Below, one piece after another: positions 32,490-41,288 of a stretch of 64,000 bases of DNA. Numbering within the stretch: position 1 is the stretch's first letter; each line of letters starts with the position of its first letter. A program made the translations under genes and the position numbers. The notes under the pieces were generated by a model. It had not been told where the DNA came from, did not search any database, and saw only the letters and a program-made list of their open reading frames with translations. Origin of the DNA: Microbacterium excoecariae (GTDB lineage Bacteria > Actinomycetota > Actinomycetes > Actinomycetales > Microbacteriaceae); assembly GCF_011326725.1 (NCBI RefSeq), contig NZ_JAANCO010000001.1:1364001-1428000 (forward strand), read 5' to 3'.

Positions 32490-34030
32490 GCGGCCGGCTC
32501 CCATGCCGCGAGCATCTCGTTGATCCGCGCGCGGCAGCCCCCGCAGCCGGTGCCGGCGCGCGTCGCGCGACCGACGTCCTCGACGCTTCGGCACCCGTCC
32601 TCCGCGAGCGCCTGCTCGATGCGCCCCGCCGTGACCGCGTTGCACATGCACACGGTGCGGTCCGCGCCGGAGGCGGGCGGGGCCTCGTCGGCCGCGTCGC
32701 GCCGGAGCAGGAGCGACCGGTCGCTCGGCAGCTCCGCTCCGCGCTGGTAGAGCAGGGCCAGCTCGGCCGCGGCGCGCGGCATTCCCACCGCGACGAACCC
32801 CGCGAGCACGCCGCCCGTCGTCTGCATGGACAGGTAGGTGCCGTGCGCGGGATCCGCCCAGAGCGCGACCTCGGGGGCCTGTTCCCCGGAGGGAACCGGG
32901 GCGAACGGGTCGGCGGGCGCGGATCCCGCGGCGACGAGGTCGAGCTGGCTCGCCTTGAGGAGGACCACGCCGGGCGCCTCCTCGATGAACGGTGCGTGGG
33001 GCCGCCCCTTGAGGGTGGCCAGGATGTCCGCCGCGAGCCACTCGGCCTGGCGCCAACCGGGCCCGACCAGCCCGCTGGGGCCGCCCGGCACGTCCCGGAC
33101 GTGCGCGAATTCCTCCGGGCCCGCCACGTGCGCGACGTCGCCGATCGCGTGGATTCGCGGATCCGTCCAGGAGCGGAGGCGCTCGTCGACGAGGACGCCG
33201 CGCGCCGTGCGCAGCCCGGCGCTGGAGGCTAGCTCGTCGCGCGGGGTCACCCCGCACGAGAGGACGAGCAGGTCGCCCCGGATGACCTTGCCGTCGCCCG
33301 AGACGAGGGCGCGAAACGCGCGCCGCCCGGCGACCTCGTCCGTCACGATCGCCTCGGCGCGCGTGTGCGGCACGACTCGGACGCCCGCGGCCGCGAGCTG
33401 ATCCGTGACGACCCGGGCGGCGCCGCGGTCGAGCTGGCGCGGCATCGGCGCCGGCCCGAAATGCGCGAGGGCGGGCCGTGCGCCCGCGGCGGCCAGGAGG
33501 AGCGCCAGCTCGAGCCCGAGCACGCCGGCGCCCAGCACGACGATGCGCCCGCCGGCCTCGGAGACGCGGCGCACGCGCTCCGCGTCGCCGAGTGTCCGTA
33601 GCCCGCAGACGCCGTCGGTAAGGACGTCGTCGAGCCCGGATCCGTCGGTGCCCGCGACGTCCAGCCCGTCGAGCGCGGGAACGCGGGCGCGTGCTCCCGT
33701 CGCGAGGACGAGGCGGTCGAAGGGGACCCGGCCGCCGCCCTCGAGCTCGACCTCGCCGCGGGCGCGGTCGATCGCGACCGCGACCTGACCGGTGCGCACG
33801 CTCGCGCCCGCGTCGGTGAGCTCCTGCGGGTCCGCGATCGCGAGCTGGGAGGCGGGCAGGTCGCCGGCGGCGTGCTCGGCCAGGAGGATCCGGTTGTACG
33901 GGGCGCCCTCCTCGGCCCCGAGAACCGTGAGGTCGACGCGGCCGTCGCGCACGGCGGGCAGCAGGTCCTCGGCGAACCGCACCCCGACCGGCCCGAAGCC
34001 GACGAGGACGACGCGCAGCGGATCCGTCAT
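32486..34030 (-). CDS. FAD/NAD(P) oxidoreductase with Bfd [2Fe-2S] domain, nitrate reductase electron donor
   Basis: 514 aa from ATG 34030. NirB-type FAD/NADH domain: VVLVGFGPVGVRFAEDLL, YNRILLAEHAAGD, LVLATGARARVPALDG, IVVLGAGVLGLELALLLAAAGA, and IHAIGDVAH. A short middle part precedes a BFD-like [2Fe-2S] domain with CMCN and CGGCR at the C-terminus. Such proteins (NasB/NasC-like) pass electrons from NAD(P)H to the assimilatory nitrate reductase. Both start and stop overlap neighbours by 4 bp (narK and nasA), so the trio is one operon. Confidence 0.82.
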   Translation of the reverse strand: MTDPLRVVLVGFGPVGVRFAEDLLPAVRDGRVDLTVLGAEEGAPYNRILLAEHAAGDLPASQLAIADPQELTDAGASVRTGQVAVAIDRARGEVELEGGGRVPFDRLVLATGARARVPALDGLDVAGTDGSGLDDVLTDGVCGLRTLGDAERVRRVSEAGGRIVVLGAGVLGLELALLLAAAGARPALAHFGPAPMPRQLDRGAARVVTDQLAAAGVRVVPHTRAEAIVTDEVAGRRAFRALVSGDGKVIRGDLLVLSCGVTPRDELASSAGLRTARGVLVDERLRSWTDPRIHAIGDVAHVAGPEEFAHVRDVPGGPSGLVGPGWRQAEWLAADILATLKGRPHAPFIEEAPGVVLLKASQLDLVAAGSAPADPFAPVPSGEQAPEVALWADPAHGTYLSMQTTGGVLAGFVAVGMPRAAAELALLYQRGAELPSDRSLLLRRDAADEAPPASGADRTVCMCNAVTAGRIEQALAEDGCRSVEDVGRATRAGTGCGGCRARINEMLAAWEPAA

Positions 34031-35430
34031 ACGATGCGTCCCGCCAGCGACGCGCGGGGCACGAGATACACGGTCGCCGTCACGATGCCGAGCGCGAGGT
34101 AGAAGGCCACGAAGCCCCAGAACGCGGGGACGTAGGAGCCGCTCGCGGCCTGGGACGCGTTGAGCACCTGCGGAATCAGGAAGCCGCCGTAGGCGCCGAG
34201 CGCGGAGATGAGGCCGAGCGCAGCGGCGCCCTGGCGCTGCGTCGACACCGCGTGTTCCTCGCCGGCCGTCGCGGCGCCGCGCGCCGCGAAGATCGACGGG
34301 ATCATGCGGTAGGTCGCGCCGTTGCCGACGCCCGTCGCGCAGAACAACACGAGGAAGCACCCGAGGAACAGCCAGAAGCTCCCGAGCGGGAGGGTGGCGA
34401 TGAGGGCCAGGGTGGCCGCGATCATGACGCCCAGCGCGACGATCGTCATGCGGGCGCCGCCGAGCCGGTCCGCGAGGCGGCCGCCGTAGGGCCGGGCGAG
34501 CGAGCCGACGAGGGCGCCCAGGAAGGCGAGCGAGAGCGAGGCCGCGCCGACGGAGAAGGTGGAAAACGCCGGGAACTGGTCCGCGATGAGCTTCGGGAAT
34601 ACCCCGGCGAAGCCGATGAACGAGCCGAAGGTGCCGATGTACAGCAGCGCCATGATCCACAGATGCGGCTCGCGCAGGGCGGCGGCGGCGCCGGCGACGT
34701 CGCTGCGGGCGGCCGAGAGGTTGTCCATGAAGCGCCACGCGCCCCACATCGCGACGAGGATGAGCGGGACCCACATGAACCCCGCGAGCGAGAGGTTGAG
34801 GGTCCCGGCGGCGCCGAGGGTGACGGCGATCGGGACGAGCAGCTGCGCCACGGCCGCCCCGATGTTGCCGCCGGCCGCGTTCAGCCCGAGCGCCCAGCCC
34901 TTCTCGCGCTGCGGGAAGAAGAAGGTGATGTTCGCCATCGAGCTGGCGAAGTTGCCGCCGCCGACGCCCCCGAGCGCGGCCACGAGCAGCAGCACGGGAT
35001 AGGGCGTCTCCGGGTGCTGCACGACGACACCCAGGAGGACCGCGGGGACGAGCAGGAGCCCCGCGGACACGATCGTCCAATTGCGTCCGCCGAAGCGGGC
35101 GACCATGAACGTGTAGGGGAAGCGCAGCGTCGCGCCGACGAGGCTCGCGACGGAGATGAGCCAGAACTGCTGCCCCGACGTCAGCGCGAATCCGGCCGCC
35201 GGGAGCATCACGACGACGATGCTCCACAGCTGCCACACGACGAAGCCGAGGAACTCCGCGAAGACCGACCAGCCCAGGTTCCGCCGCGCGATCCGCCGAC
35301 CCTCACCGGCCCACTGCTCCGGACCCTCGGGATTCCATCCGTCGATCCAGCGCCCGGGGCGCGTGGCGAGCCCGCTCGCCGACGGAGCGTGTGCGGGCCG
35401 CGTGCGTGTCGTGCCGATAGGAGCGCTCAT
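34027..35430 (-). CDS. narK: Nitrate/nitrite MFS transporter (NarK family)
   Basis: 467 aa, about twelve membrane helices. The nitrate signature is visible in GGVGGGNFASSMANITFFFP (first G-rich motif) and GVGNGATYRMIP (second motif); conserved Arg lies in ATLRFPYTFMVARFGGRNW. An N-terminal ~40-residue cytoplasmic tail (APSASGLATRPGRWIDGWNPE) is typical of actinobacterial NarK. It probably imports nitrate for the reductase encoded behind it, and may also exchange nitrite. First gene of the operon. Confidence 0.87.
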   Translation of the reverse strand: MSAPIGTTRTRPAHAPSASGLATRPGRWIDGWNPEGPEQWAGEGRRIARRNLGWSVFAEFLGFVVWQLWSIVVVMLPAAGFALTSGQQFWLISVASLVGATLRFPYTFMVARFGGRNWTIVSAGLLLVPAVLLGVVVQHPETPYPVLLLVAALGGVGGGNFASSMANITFFFPQREKGWALGLNAAGGNIGAAVAQLLVPIAVTLGAAGTLNLSLAGFMWVPLILVAMWGAWRFMDNLSAARSDVAGAAAALREPHLWIMALLYIGTFGSFIGFAGVFPKLIADQFPAFSTFSVGAASLSLAFLGALVGSLARPYGGRLADRLGGARMTIVALGVMIAATLALIATLPLGSFWLFLGCFLVLFCATGVGNGATYRMIPSIFAARGAATAGEEHAVSTQRQGAAALGLISALGAYGGFLIPQVLNASQAASGSYVPAFWGFVAFYLALGIVTATVYLVPRASLAGRIV

Positions 35431-35505
35431 GTGTCCTCCGAGGGGTGCGTCGACGGTTCGCCCCCGAGGCTAGGCGCGGCGTGTTTCCCGCCCCGTGGCG
35501 GCCAC

Positions 35506-35521
35506 GTGACGCGTGCGTCAC
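35506..35521. promoter_or_regulatory. Candidate nitrogen-regulator operator upstream of narK
   Basis: GTGACGCGTGCGTCAC, a 7-bp-arm inverted repeat 76 bp before the narK start. Read on the narK strand it gives GTGAC-N6-GTCAC, similar to the paired half-sites of the actinobacterial OmpR-type regulator GlnR. Assignment to GlnR (or NnaR) is inference from position and form. Confidence 0.35.
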
Positions 35522-35603
35522 CTTTCGATCACGGGCGGACCCCTCGCGCCGGGAGCGCGGCGTAACGCGCCGGAAACAGGGCCCGCGACCGTAGAATCGC
35601 AGG

Positions 35604-36293
35604 ATGCGCATCGACATCGTGACGATCTTCCCCGGGTTCTTCGATGTGCTCGACGTCTCGCTGATCGGGAAGGCGCGCGGATCCGGGATCCTGGACCTGC
35701 GCGTGCACGACCTCCGCGACGGCGCGCACGACCGCCACCGCACGGTCGACGACACCCCCTACGGTGGGGGCGCCGGCATGGTCATGAAGCCCGAACCGTG
35801 GGGCGAGAGCCTCGACCCGCTGCTCGAGGACGACGCCGTGCTCGTCGTGCCGACGCCGTCGGGCGAGGTCTTCACGCAGAAGACGGCGCGCGAGCTCGCC
35901 GGCGAGGAGCGCCTCGTGTTCGCGTGCGGGCGGTACGAGGGCATCGACCAGCGCGTCCTCGACCACTACGCGGCGCGTGGGCGGGTCCGGCTCGTGAGCA
36001 TCGGCGACTACGTCCTGAACGGCGGCGAGGTCGCGGCGATGGCGATGATCGAGGCGATCGGGCGGCTCGTCCCCGGCGTCGTGGGCAACCCCGAGAGCCT
36101 CGTCGAGGAATCGCACGAGCTCGGCATGCTGGAGTACCCGATCTACACCAAGCCCGCCGAGTGGCGCGGGCTCGCCGTCCCGGAGGTGCTCCTCAGCGGC
36201 CACCACGGCCGCGTCGCCGAGTGGCGGCGCGAGCAGGCGCTCGAACGCACGCGGCAGCGCCGCCCCGACCTGCTCGCGGAGGACGAGCGGTGA
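35604..36293 (+). CDS. trmD: tRNA (guanine37-N1)-methyltransferase TrmD
   Basis: 229-aa SPOUT methyltransferase. Starts [30 protein letters not shown] (residues ~49-65), [11 protein letters not shown] (~112-122), [18 protein letters not shown] (~132-149, the knot) and [20 protein letters not shown]. It makes m1G37, which prevents frameshifting. It usually sits in the rpsP-rimM-trmD-rplS cluster; here rplS is 15 kb away and the molybdenum block sits between. Its stop overlaps the mog start. Confidence 0.93.
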   Translation: MRIDIVTIFPGFFDVLDVSLIGKARGSGILDLRVHDLRDGAHDRHRTVDDTPYGGGAGMVMKPEPWGESLDPLLEDDAVLVVPTPSGEVFTQKTARELAGEERLVFACGRYEGIDQRVLDHYAARGRVRLVSIGDYVLNGGEVAAMAMIEAIGRLVPGVVGNPESLVEESHELGMLEYPIYTKPAEWRGLAVPEVLLSGHHGRVAEWRREQALERTRQRRPDLLAEDER

Positions 36294-36763
36294 GGGCCGT
36301 CGTCATCACCGTGAGCGATCGCTCCGCCGCGGGAACGCGCGGCGACCTCGCGGGCCCCGCGGCCGTGTCCGCCCTGCGCGAGGCGGGCTACGCCGCCGCC
36401 GATGCCATCGTCGTCCCCGACGGTGCGGAGAGCGTCGAGGGCGCCCTTCGCGCCGCGCTCGCCGCGGGGGCTCGCCTCGTCGTTACGACCGGAGGCACGG
36501 GGATCGCGCCGCGCGATCGGACCCCGGAGGGCACGGCGCGGGTGATCGATCGGGAGGTGCCCGGGATCGGCGAGGAGCTGCGCCGGCGCGGCGCGGCGGA
36601 GGCCCCGGGCGGGCTCCTCTCGCGCGGCATCGCGGGCGTGGCGGGCGACGCGCTCGTGGTCAACCTGCCCGGGAGCCCGAAGGCGGTCGCCAGCGGCATG
36701 CCCGTCGTGCTCGCGGTCGCCGGTCACGCCCTCGGCCAGCTCGGCGGGGCCGACCATGGGTGA
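36290..36763 (+). CDS. mog: Molybdopterin adenylyltransferase-like protein (MogA/MoaB family)
   Basis: 157 aa from GTG 36290, overlapping the trmD stop. MoCF_biosynth domain: [19 protein letters not shown] at the start, [18 protein letters not shown] (~64-81, molybdopterin-binding loop), [26 protein letters not shown] (~106-131). It activates molybdopterin with ATP before MoeA inserts molybdate. Length is as expected. It overlaps moaE by 8 bp. Confidence 0.87.
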   Translation: MRAVVITVSDRSAAGTRGDLAGPAAVSALREAGYAAADAIVVPDGAESVEGALRAALAAGARLVVTTGGTGIAPRDRTPEGTARVIDREVPGIGEELRRRGAAEAPGGLLSRGIAGVAGDALVVNLPGSPKAVASGMPVVLAVAGHALGQLGGADHG

Positions 36764-37184
36764 GGTGCGGATCGCGGCGATCTCGGCGGATCCGATCTCG
36801 GTCTCGGAGCACTCCGCGGTGGTGGACGACCCGCGCATGGGCGCCGAGACGAGCTTTGTCGGCCGCGTGCGCGACCACGACCCGGACGCCGCGGGCGTCG
36901 TCGCCGCGCTCGAGTACTCTGCGCACCCCGATGCCGAGCGGATCCTCGGCGAACTGGCCGAGCGCCACGCGGCGCGCACGGGCGCGCTCGTCGCGGTGAG
37001 CCACCGGGTGGGGCGCCTCGCGGTCGGCGACGTTGCGGTGGCGATCGCCGTGAGCGCGCCGCACCGGGCCGAGGCGTTCGAGGCGTGCCGGGCGATCATC
37101 GAGGACATCAAGCGGGAGCTTCCCGTGTGGAAGCGCCAGATCGAGGACGACGGCCGGACGGCCTGGAAGGGCCTCGGCGGCTGA
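36756..37184 (+). CDS. moaE: Molybdopterin synthase catalytic subunit MoaE
   Basis: 142 aa. FVGRVRDHD near the N-terminus, LEYSAHPDAERI, VSHRVGRLAVGDVAVAIAVSAPHRAEAFEACRAIIEDIKRELPVWKRQ: the full MoaE pattern, including the catalytic lysines in IKRELPVWK. It accepts sulfur from MoaD-thiocarboxylate to make the dithiolene of molybdopterin. MoaD is encoded in the convergent operon whose stop is 13 bp away. Confidence 0.9.
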   Translation: MGEVRIAAISADPISVSEHSAVVDDPRMGAETSFVGRVRDHDPDAAGVVAALEYSAHPDAERILGELAERHAARTGALVAVSHRVGRLAVGDVAVAIAVSAPHRAEAFEACRAIIEDIKRELPVWKRQIEDDGRTAWKGLGG

Positions 37185-37197
37185 GCCCGCTCGGGGC

Positions 37198-37431
37198 TTA
37201 GCCGCCCGCGAAGGGCGGCAGGATGTCGACCGTGCGGGCGCCCGCGAGGTCCGCGTCGCCGTCGTGACGGGACCCGTCCACGAGGATCGAGCAGCGGTCG
37301 ATGACGCCGGCGAGCGCGGGGTGATCGGCGACCAGGGCCGCGCGGAGCGCGGCGAGGCTCGTCTCGTGCCGCCCCTCCTCGGGCGTGCCCGCCGCGTCCT
37401 CGGCGGCGGCGAAGAACCGGACACGGACCAT
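37198..37431 (-). CDS. moaD: Molybdopterin synthase sulfur carrier subunit MoaD
   Basis: 77-aa ubiquitin-fold protein ending in ILPPFAGG; the C-terminal Gly-Gly is needed for adenylation by MoeB and thiocarboxylation. VRVRFFAAAEDAAGTPEE at the N-terminus fits MoaD. ATG at 37431 shares one base with the stop of the DUF6457 gene. Last gene of the leftward Moco operon. Confidence 0.88.
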   Translation of the reverse strand: MVRVRFFAAAEDAAGTPEEGRHETSLAALRAALVADHPALAGVIDRCSILVDGSRHDGDADLAGARTVDILPPFAGG

Positions 37432-37688
37432 CACGCGCGCCAGTTCGTGGCGAGCTCGGACGCCGCCGCGATCGCGCGCTCGGCGGCCCCCGGATCGGCG
37501 TTGCGGCCCGCGGCGAGCCCTGCGAGGAAGGCCGTGAGGGGCGCGGCGGGCCGGGCGACGCCGTGCGCGACGTCGCGGGCGAGATCCAGAACCGCGGAGA
37601 CGTCCACCTCGGCGGGGTCGAGGCCGAGCCGATCGCAGGCCGCGCGCGTCCAGGCCTCGAGCGCCTCGGGCGGCAGGTGCGCGCTCAC
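37431..37688 (-). CDS. DUF6457 protein, molybdenum-cofactor associated
   Basis: 85 aa, small helical protein: LEAWTRAACDRLGLDPAEVDVSAVLDLARDVAHGVARPAAPLTAFLAGLAAG. This DUF is repeatedly found beside or fused to molybdenum-cofactor genes (often MobA) in actinobacteria. Its action is unknown; a scaffold or chaperone role is a guess. It overlaps moaC upstream by 4 bp and moaD downstream by 1 bp, so its expression is tied to both. Confidence 0.75.
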   Translation of the reverse strand: MSAHLPPEALEAWTRAACDRLGLDPAEVDVSAVLDLARDVAHGVARPAAPLTAFLAGLAAGRNADPGAAERAIAAASELATNWRA

Positions 37689-38176
37689 GCGATGCCCTCG
37701 CCCTCGCGCGTCCAGGATCCGCTGCGCCCGCCCGTCTTCGCGACGACGCGCGCGTTCTCGATGAGCGCGGAACGGTCAATGCCCTTCACCATGTCGAGCA
37801 CGCTGAGCGCCGCCACCGTCGCGGCCGTGATGGCCTCCATCTCGACCCCGGTCCGGTCGGCCGTGCGCACGGTCGCCTCGATCGCGACGCCGTCGCCCGT
37901 CACCTCGAGGTCGACGCGCGCGCCGTGCACGCCGATCGCGTGCGCGAGCGGGAGGAGCTCCGGGGTGCGCTTGGCGGCGCCGATTCCGGCGATCCGCGCG
38001 ACCGCGAGGACGTCCCCCTTCGGCACGGAGCCGTCGCGGAGGGCGGCGACAGTGGCGGGCGCCGCGCGCACGAACGCCCGCGCGGTCGCCGAGCGGACGG
38101 TCGGCTGCTTGTCGGTGACGTCGACCATGCGGGCGTGGCCCGCGTCGTCGAGGTGCGTGAAAACGGGGGAGGTCAT
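37685..38176 (-). CDS. moaC: Cyclic pyranopterin monophosphate synthase MoaC
   Basis: 163 aa. FTHLDDAGHARMVDVTDKQPTVRSATARA (N-terminal MoaC signature), KGDVLAVARIAGIGAAKRTPELLPLAHAI (catalytic Lys region and the PLxHxI motif), GVEMEAITAATVAALSVLDMVKGIDR. It converts the MoaA product to cyclic pyranopterin. Complete and of normal length. It overlaps moeA by 4 bp. Confidence 0.92.
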   Translation of the reverse strand: MTSPVFTHLDDAGHARMVDVTDKQPTVRSATARAFVRAAPATVAALRDGSVPKGDVLAVARIAGIGAAKRTPELLPLAHAIGVHGARVDLEVTGDGVAIEATVRTADRTGVEMEAITAATVAALSVLDMVKGIDRSALIENARVVAKTGGRSGSWTREGEGIA

Positions 38177-39396
38177 GACACCAGCATGACATCGAGGACG
38201 TCGCCCGGCGCGACCGCGGCGACGTCCTCGGGGACGATCGCGTATCCCTCGGCGCGGCCGAGGCCGCCCGCGAGGTGGGAGCCGGATCCGCCGCCCGTCG
38301 CCGGGACGACGCGCCAGGGCCAGGCCTCGCGGAGGACCCGCACGGGCAGGTACTGCCGGCGCGCGGGGGGCGTGCGCCATCCGGTCGCGGCCGCGAGGCG
38401 CAGGCGCGGCCGCTCCGTCGCCGCCCGCCCCTGCAGCGCGAATAGCGCGGGCCGCACGAACAGCTCGAAGGACACCGCGACGCTGACGGGGTTGCCGGGG
38501 AGGCCGAAGAACAGCGCGCCGCCGTCCAGCGCGCCGAACGCCTGCGGCTTGCCGGGCTGCATCGCCACGCGGCGGAAGTCGACCCGATCCGCCAGCGCGA
38601 GGCGCACCGGCTCGTAGGCGCCCTGGCTCACCCCGCCCGAGGTGACGATCGCGTCGGCGCCCGCGTGGGCTTCGACGAGGCGCGCGAGCTCCTCCGGGTC
38701 GTCGCCGACGCGGAACGCGGTCACCTCGGCGCCGCACTCGCGGGCCAGCAGCGCGAGGAGGGTCGAGTTCGAGTCGGGAATCTCGCCGGGCCGCGGAGCG
38801 GCGCCCGGCGCGACGAGCTCGGCGCCCGTCGAGACGACGACGACGCGCGGCCGGGGCGCGACGCGGACCCGCGCGACGCCCGCCGCGACGAGCGCCGCGA
38901 CCTGGAGCGGGCCGAGCGCGGTCCCGGCGGGGAGCACCTCGTCCCCGACACCGACGTCCTCCGCGCGGCGCCGCACGTGCGCCCCGATCGCCGACGGGCG
39001 CTCGACGATCGCGCGCTCGAGCGAATCCGCCAGCCCGGCGCGCGTCGCCTCGAACGGCACGATCGCGTCGGCGCCGACGGGCAGAGGCGCGCCCGTCATG
39101 ATGCGGGCCGCGGCGCCGGGCGGCAGCGGGTCGGGAGAGCCTGGGCCCGCGGGAATGTCGGCGGCGACCGGGAGTACCCGCGGCGCGTCGGCGCGGGCGC
39201 CCGCGACGTCCCCCGCGCGGACCGCGAACCCGTCCATGGCGGAGTTGTCGAAGGCCGGGACGTCGAGGCCCGCGCGCGCCGACGCGGCCAGCGTGCGCCC
39301 CGAGGCGTCGACGGTGCGGATCTCCTCCGGCTCCTGCGGCCGGACCCGGGCCATGATGTCGGCGGCGTGCTCCTCGACGGAGATCACGCCGCTCAC
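38173..39396 (-). CDS. moeA: Molybdopterin molybdenumtransferase MoeA
   Basis: 407 aa from GTG 39396. PAFDNSAMDGFAV (residues ~48-60), ARIMTGAPLPVGADAIVPFE, STGAELVAPG, PDSNSTLLALLARECGAEV, IVTSGGVSQGAYEPV, MQPGKPQAFG, FFGLPGNPVSVAVSFELFV and a C-terminal domain IV. It inserts molybdate into adenylylated molybdopterin. It is a stand-alone MoeA, without fused MogA. Overlaps moeB by 4 bp. Confidence 0.92.
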   Translation of the reverse strand: MSGVISVEEHAADIMARVRPQEPEEIRTVDASGRTLAASARAGLDVPAFDNSAMDGFAVRAGDVAGARADAPRVLPVAADIPAGPGSPDPLPPGAAARIMTGAPLPVGADAIVPFEATRAGLADSLERAIVERPSAIGAHVRRRAEDVGVGDEVLPAGTALGPLQVAALVAAGVARVRVAPRPRVVVVSTGAELVAPGAAPRPGEIPDSNSTLLALLARECGAEVTAFRVGDDPEELARLVEAHAGADAIVTSGGVSQGAYEPVRLALADRVDFRRVAMQPGKPQAFGALDGGALFFGLPGNPVSVAVSFELFVRPALFALQGRAATERPRLRLAAATGWRTPPARRQYLPVRVLREAWPWRVVPATGGGSGSHLAGGLGRAEGYAIVPEDVAAVAPGDVLDVMLVS

Positions 39397-40487
39397 GCGC
39401 GCCCGCCCGGTCGCTCGATCGCGCCCGTCCATCCGGCCATGCCCCCCGCGACGGACCGGGCACGCACGCCCACCCGACCGAGCGCGGCCGCGGCGCGCTC
39501 GGCGCGCGGACCGGCCTGGCACACGACGGCCACATCGCGCCCGTCCGCCGCGCGCGCGACCGCCGCGGGGTCGGCGAGGAGCCGTCCGAGCGGGAGCAGG
39601 AGGGCGCCGGGGATGACGCCGGTCCGGTGCTCCTCGGGCTCGCGCACGTCGATCACGAGGCCGGCGCCGGCGAGCGGATCCGCCTCGCCCGTCCGCTCCG
39701 GCAACGGGCTGCCCGACAGCGTCGCCGGGGCGAGGGGCACCTCGCGCGTCGTGGAACGGAGCGCGTCGACGACCGCGACGCGGCCGAGGAGCGGCTCCCC
39801 GATCCCCGCCACGAGCAGGAGGACCTGTGTCGCCATGATCGCGCCGACCTGGTGGACGACGGGCGTGAGCACGCCGACCTCGGCGCAGGTGGGGACGCCG
39901 CCCGCGGGCTCGCCCGGGAACAGGTCCGTGAGCCGCGTCGGGGCGTGCCCGGCCGGAGGATCCGACCAGAACACCGTGACCTGTCCCGCCGTCTCCTGCA
40001 CGACGCCCCACACGAGCGGGACGCCGCTCGCGGCGCACCAGGATCCGACGATCTGGCGGGTCGCCATCGTGTCGGTGCCGTCGACGACGATGTCCGTCCC
40101 CGCGAGGAGGCGGGCCGCGTTGTCCGCGTCCAGCCGCTCGCGGACGGCGTCGACGCGGCATTCGGGCGCGATGTCGGCCGCGACCCGCACGGCGCTGTCG
40201 ACCTTCGCGTGGCCGATGTCGGCGATGCGGTGCAGCCCCTGGCGCTGCAGGTTGGTCAGCTCGACGTCGTCGTCGTCGATGACGCTGAGCCGGCCGATCC
40301 CGGCCGCGGCGAGCGCCTGGACGACGGGCGAGCCGAGCCCGCCCGCGCCGACGACGGCCACGTGGGCGGCGGCGAAGCGCCGCTGTCCCACGGCGCCGAG
40401 GTCCGCCAGCGCGAGATGCCGGGCGGTGCGGCGCTCCTCCTCCGCGGAGAGGGAGGACACGGGGGCGACGCGCGGGGGGAGGGGCAT
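39393..40487 (-). CDS. moeB: MoeB/ThiF-type adenylyltransferase with rhodanese domain
   Basis: 364 aa. E1-like domain: VAVVGAGGLGSPVVQALAAAGIGRLSVIDDDDVELTNLQRQ (nucleotide-binding, residues ~42-82), VDGTDTMATRQ and PTCAEVGVLTPV with the conserved Cys. The CxxC zinc pairs of Escherichia coli MoeB are not obvious. The C-terminal rhodanese domain has VIDVREPEEHRTGVIPGA and active-site Cys in VVCQAGPRAERAA. It adenylates MoaD and, by its rhodanese part, transfers sulfur. First gene of the leftward Moco operon; divergent from modA with 57 bp between. Confidence 0.87.
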   Translation of the reverse strand: MPLPPRVAPVSSLSAEEERRTARHLALADLGAVGQRRFAAAHVAVVGAGGLGSPVVQALAAAGIGRLSVIDDDDVELTNLQRQGLHRIADIGHAKVDSAVRVAADIAPECRVDAVRERLDADNAARLLAGTDIVVDGTDTMATRQIVGSWCAASGVPLVWGVVQETAGQVTVFWSDPPAGHAPTRLTDLFPGEPAGGVPTCAEVGVLTPVVHQVGAIMATQVLLLVAGIGEPLLGRVAVVDALRSTTREVPLAPATLSGSPLPERTGEADPLAGAGLVIDVREPEEHRTGVIPGALLLPLGRLLADPAAVARAADGRDVAVVCQAGPRAERAAAALGRVGVRARSVAGGMAGWTGAIERPGGRA

Positions 40488-40544
40488 GCCCGAAAGCGTA
40501 CCGAGCGGGAGCCCGCCAGGCGCCGGTGTGTTGAGATAGGGGGT

Positions 40545-41288
40545 ATGCGCCGACTCGCCGCCGTTCTCCTGCTCGCCGCGGCGTTCGGCGCGCCGGCGTG
40601 CTCCGCCGGCGCCGAGGCCTCCGCGCCGCAGCTGCGCGTCGCGGCGGCGGCCTCGCTGCAGGGCGCGTTCGAGGAGATCGCCACGGCGTTCCGCGCGGCC
40701 CACCCCGAGATCGAGCTCGCGCCGATCACGTACGACGGGTCGTCGACCCTGGCGACGCAGATCGCGGAGGGCGCGCCCGTCGACGTCGCAGCCTTCGCCG
40801 ACGAGGCGACGATGGCACGCATCGCGGATCAGACGGAGGCCCCCGAGATCTTCGCGACCAACTCGCTGGTGATCGCGGTCCCGGAGGGCGAGGGGGTGGT
40901 CGAGACGCTCGAGGACCTCACGGATCCGGGTCTGGACGTCGTGCTCTGCGCGCCCGAGGTGCCGTGCGGCGCGGCGGCGCGCACGGCGCTCGACGGCGCC
41001 GGGCTCGTCGTCGACGCCGCGAGCCTCGAGCAGAACGTCACGGCCGTCGCCACGAAGGTGGCGGAGGGCGCCGCCGACGCGGGCCTCGTCTATCGCACCG
41101 ATGCGGCGGCGATCGCCGGCCTCGACGCCGTCAGCGACGCGCGCCTCGACGCCGTCGTGAACTCGTATCCGCTCGCGGTGACGCGCGCCACGGACGCCCC
41201 GGACGCGGCCGCCGCGTTCGTCGACTTCGTCACGTCGGACGAGGGGCGCGCGATCCTCACCGAGGCGGGATTCGGGGTGCCCCAGTGA
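40545..41288 (+). CDS. modA: Molybdate ABC transporter substrate-binding protein ModA
   Basis: 247 aa. Signal sequence (LAAVLLLAAAFG) and a Cys in GAPACSAG that could be lipidated, though the lipobox is not typical. Mature part: LRVAAAASLQGAFEEIATAF, ITYDGSSTLATQIAEGAPVDVAAFADEATM, FATNSLVIAVPEGE, then the later VYRTDAAAI. It captures molybdate outside the membrane. Overlaps modB by 4 bp (GTGA). Confidence 0.88.
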   Translation: MRRLAAVLLLAAAFGAPACSAGAEASAPQLRVAAAASLQGAFEEIATAFRAAHPEIELAPITYDGSSTLATQIAEGAPVDVAAFADEATMARIADQTEAPEIFATNSLVIAVPEGEGVVETLEDLTDPGLDVVLCAPEVPCGAAARTALDGAGLVVDAASLEQNVTAVATKVAEGAADAGLVYRTDAAAIAGLDAVSDARLDAVVNSYPLAVTRATDAPDAAAAFVDFVTSDEGRAILTEAGFGVPQ

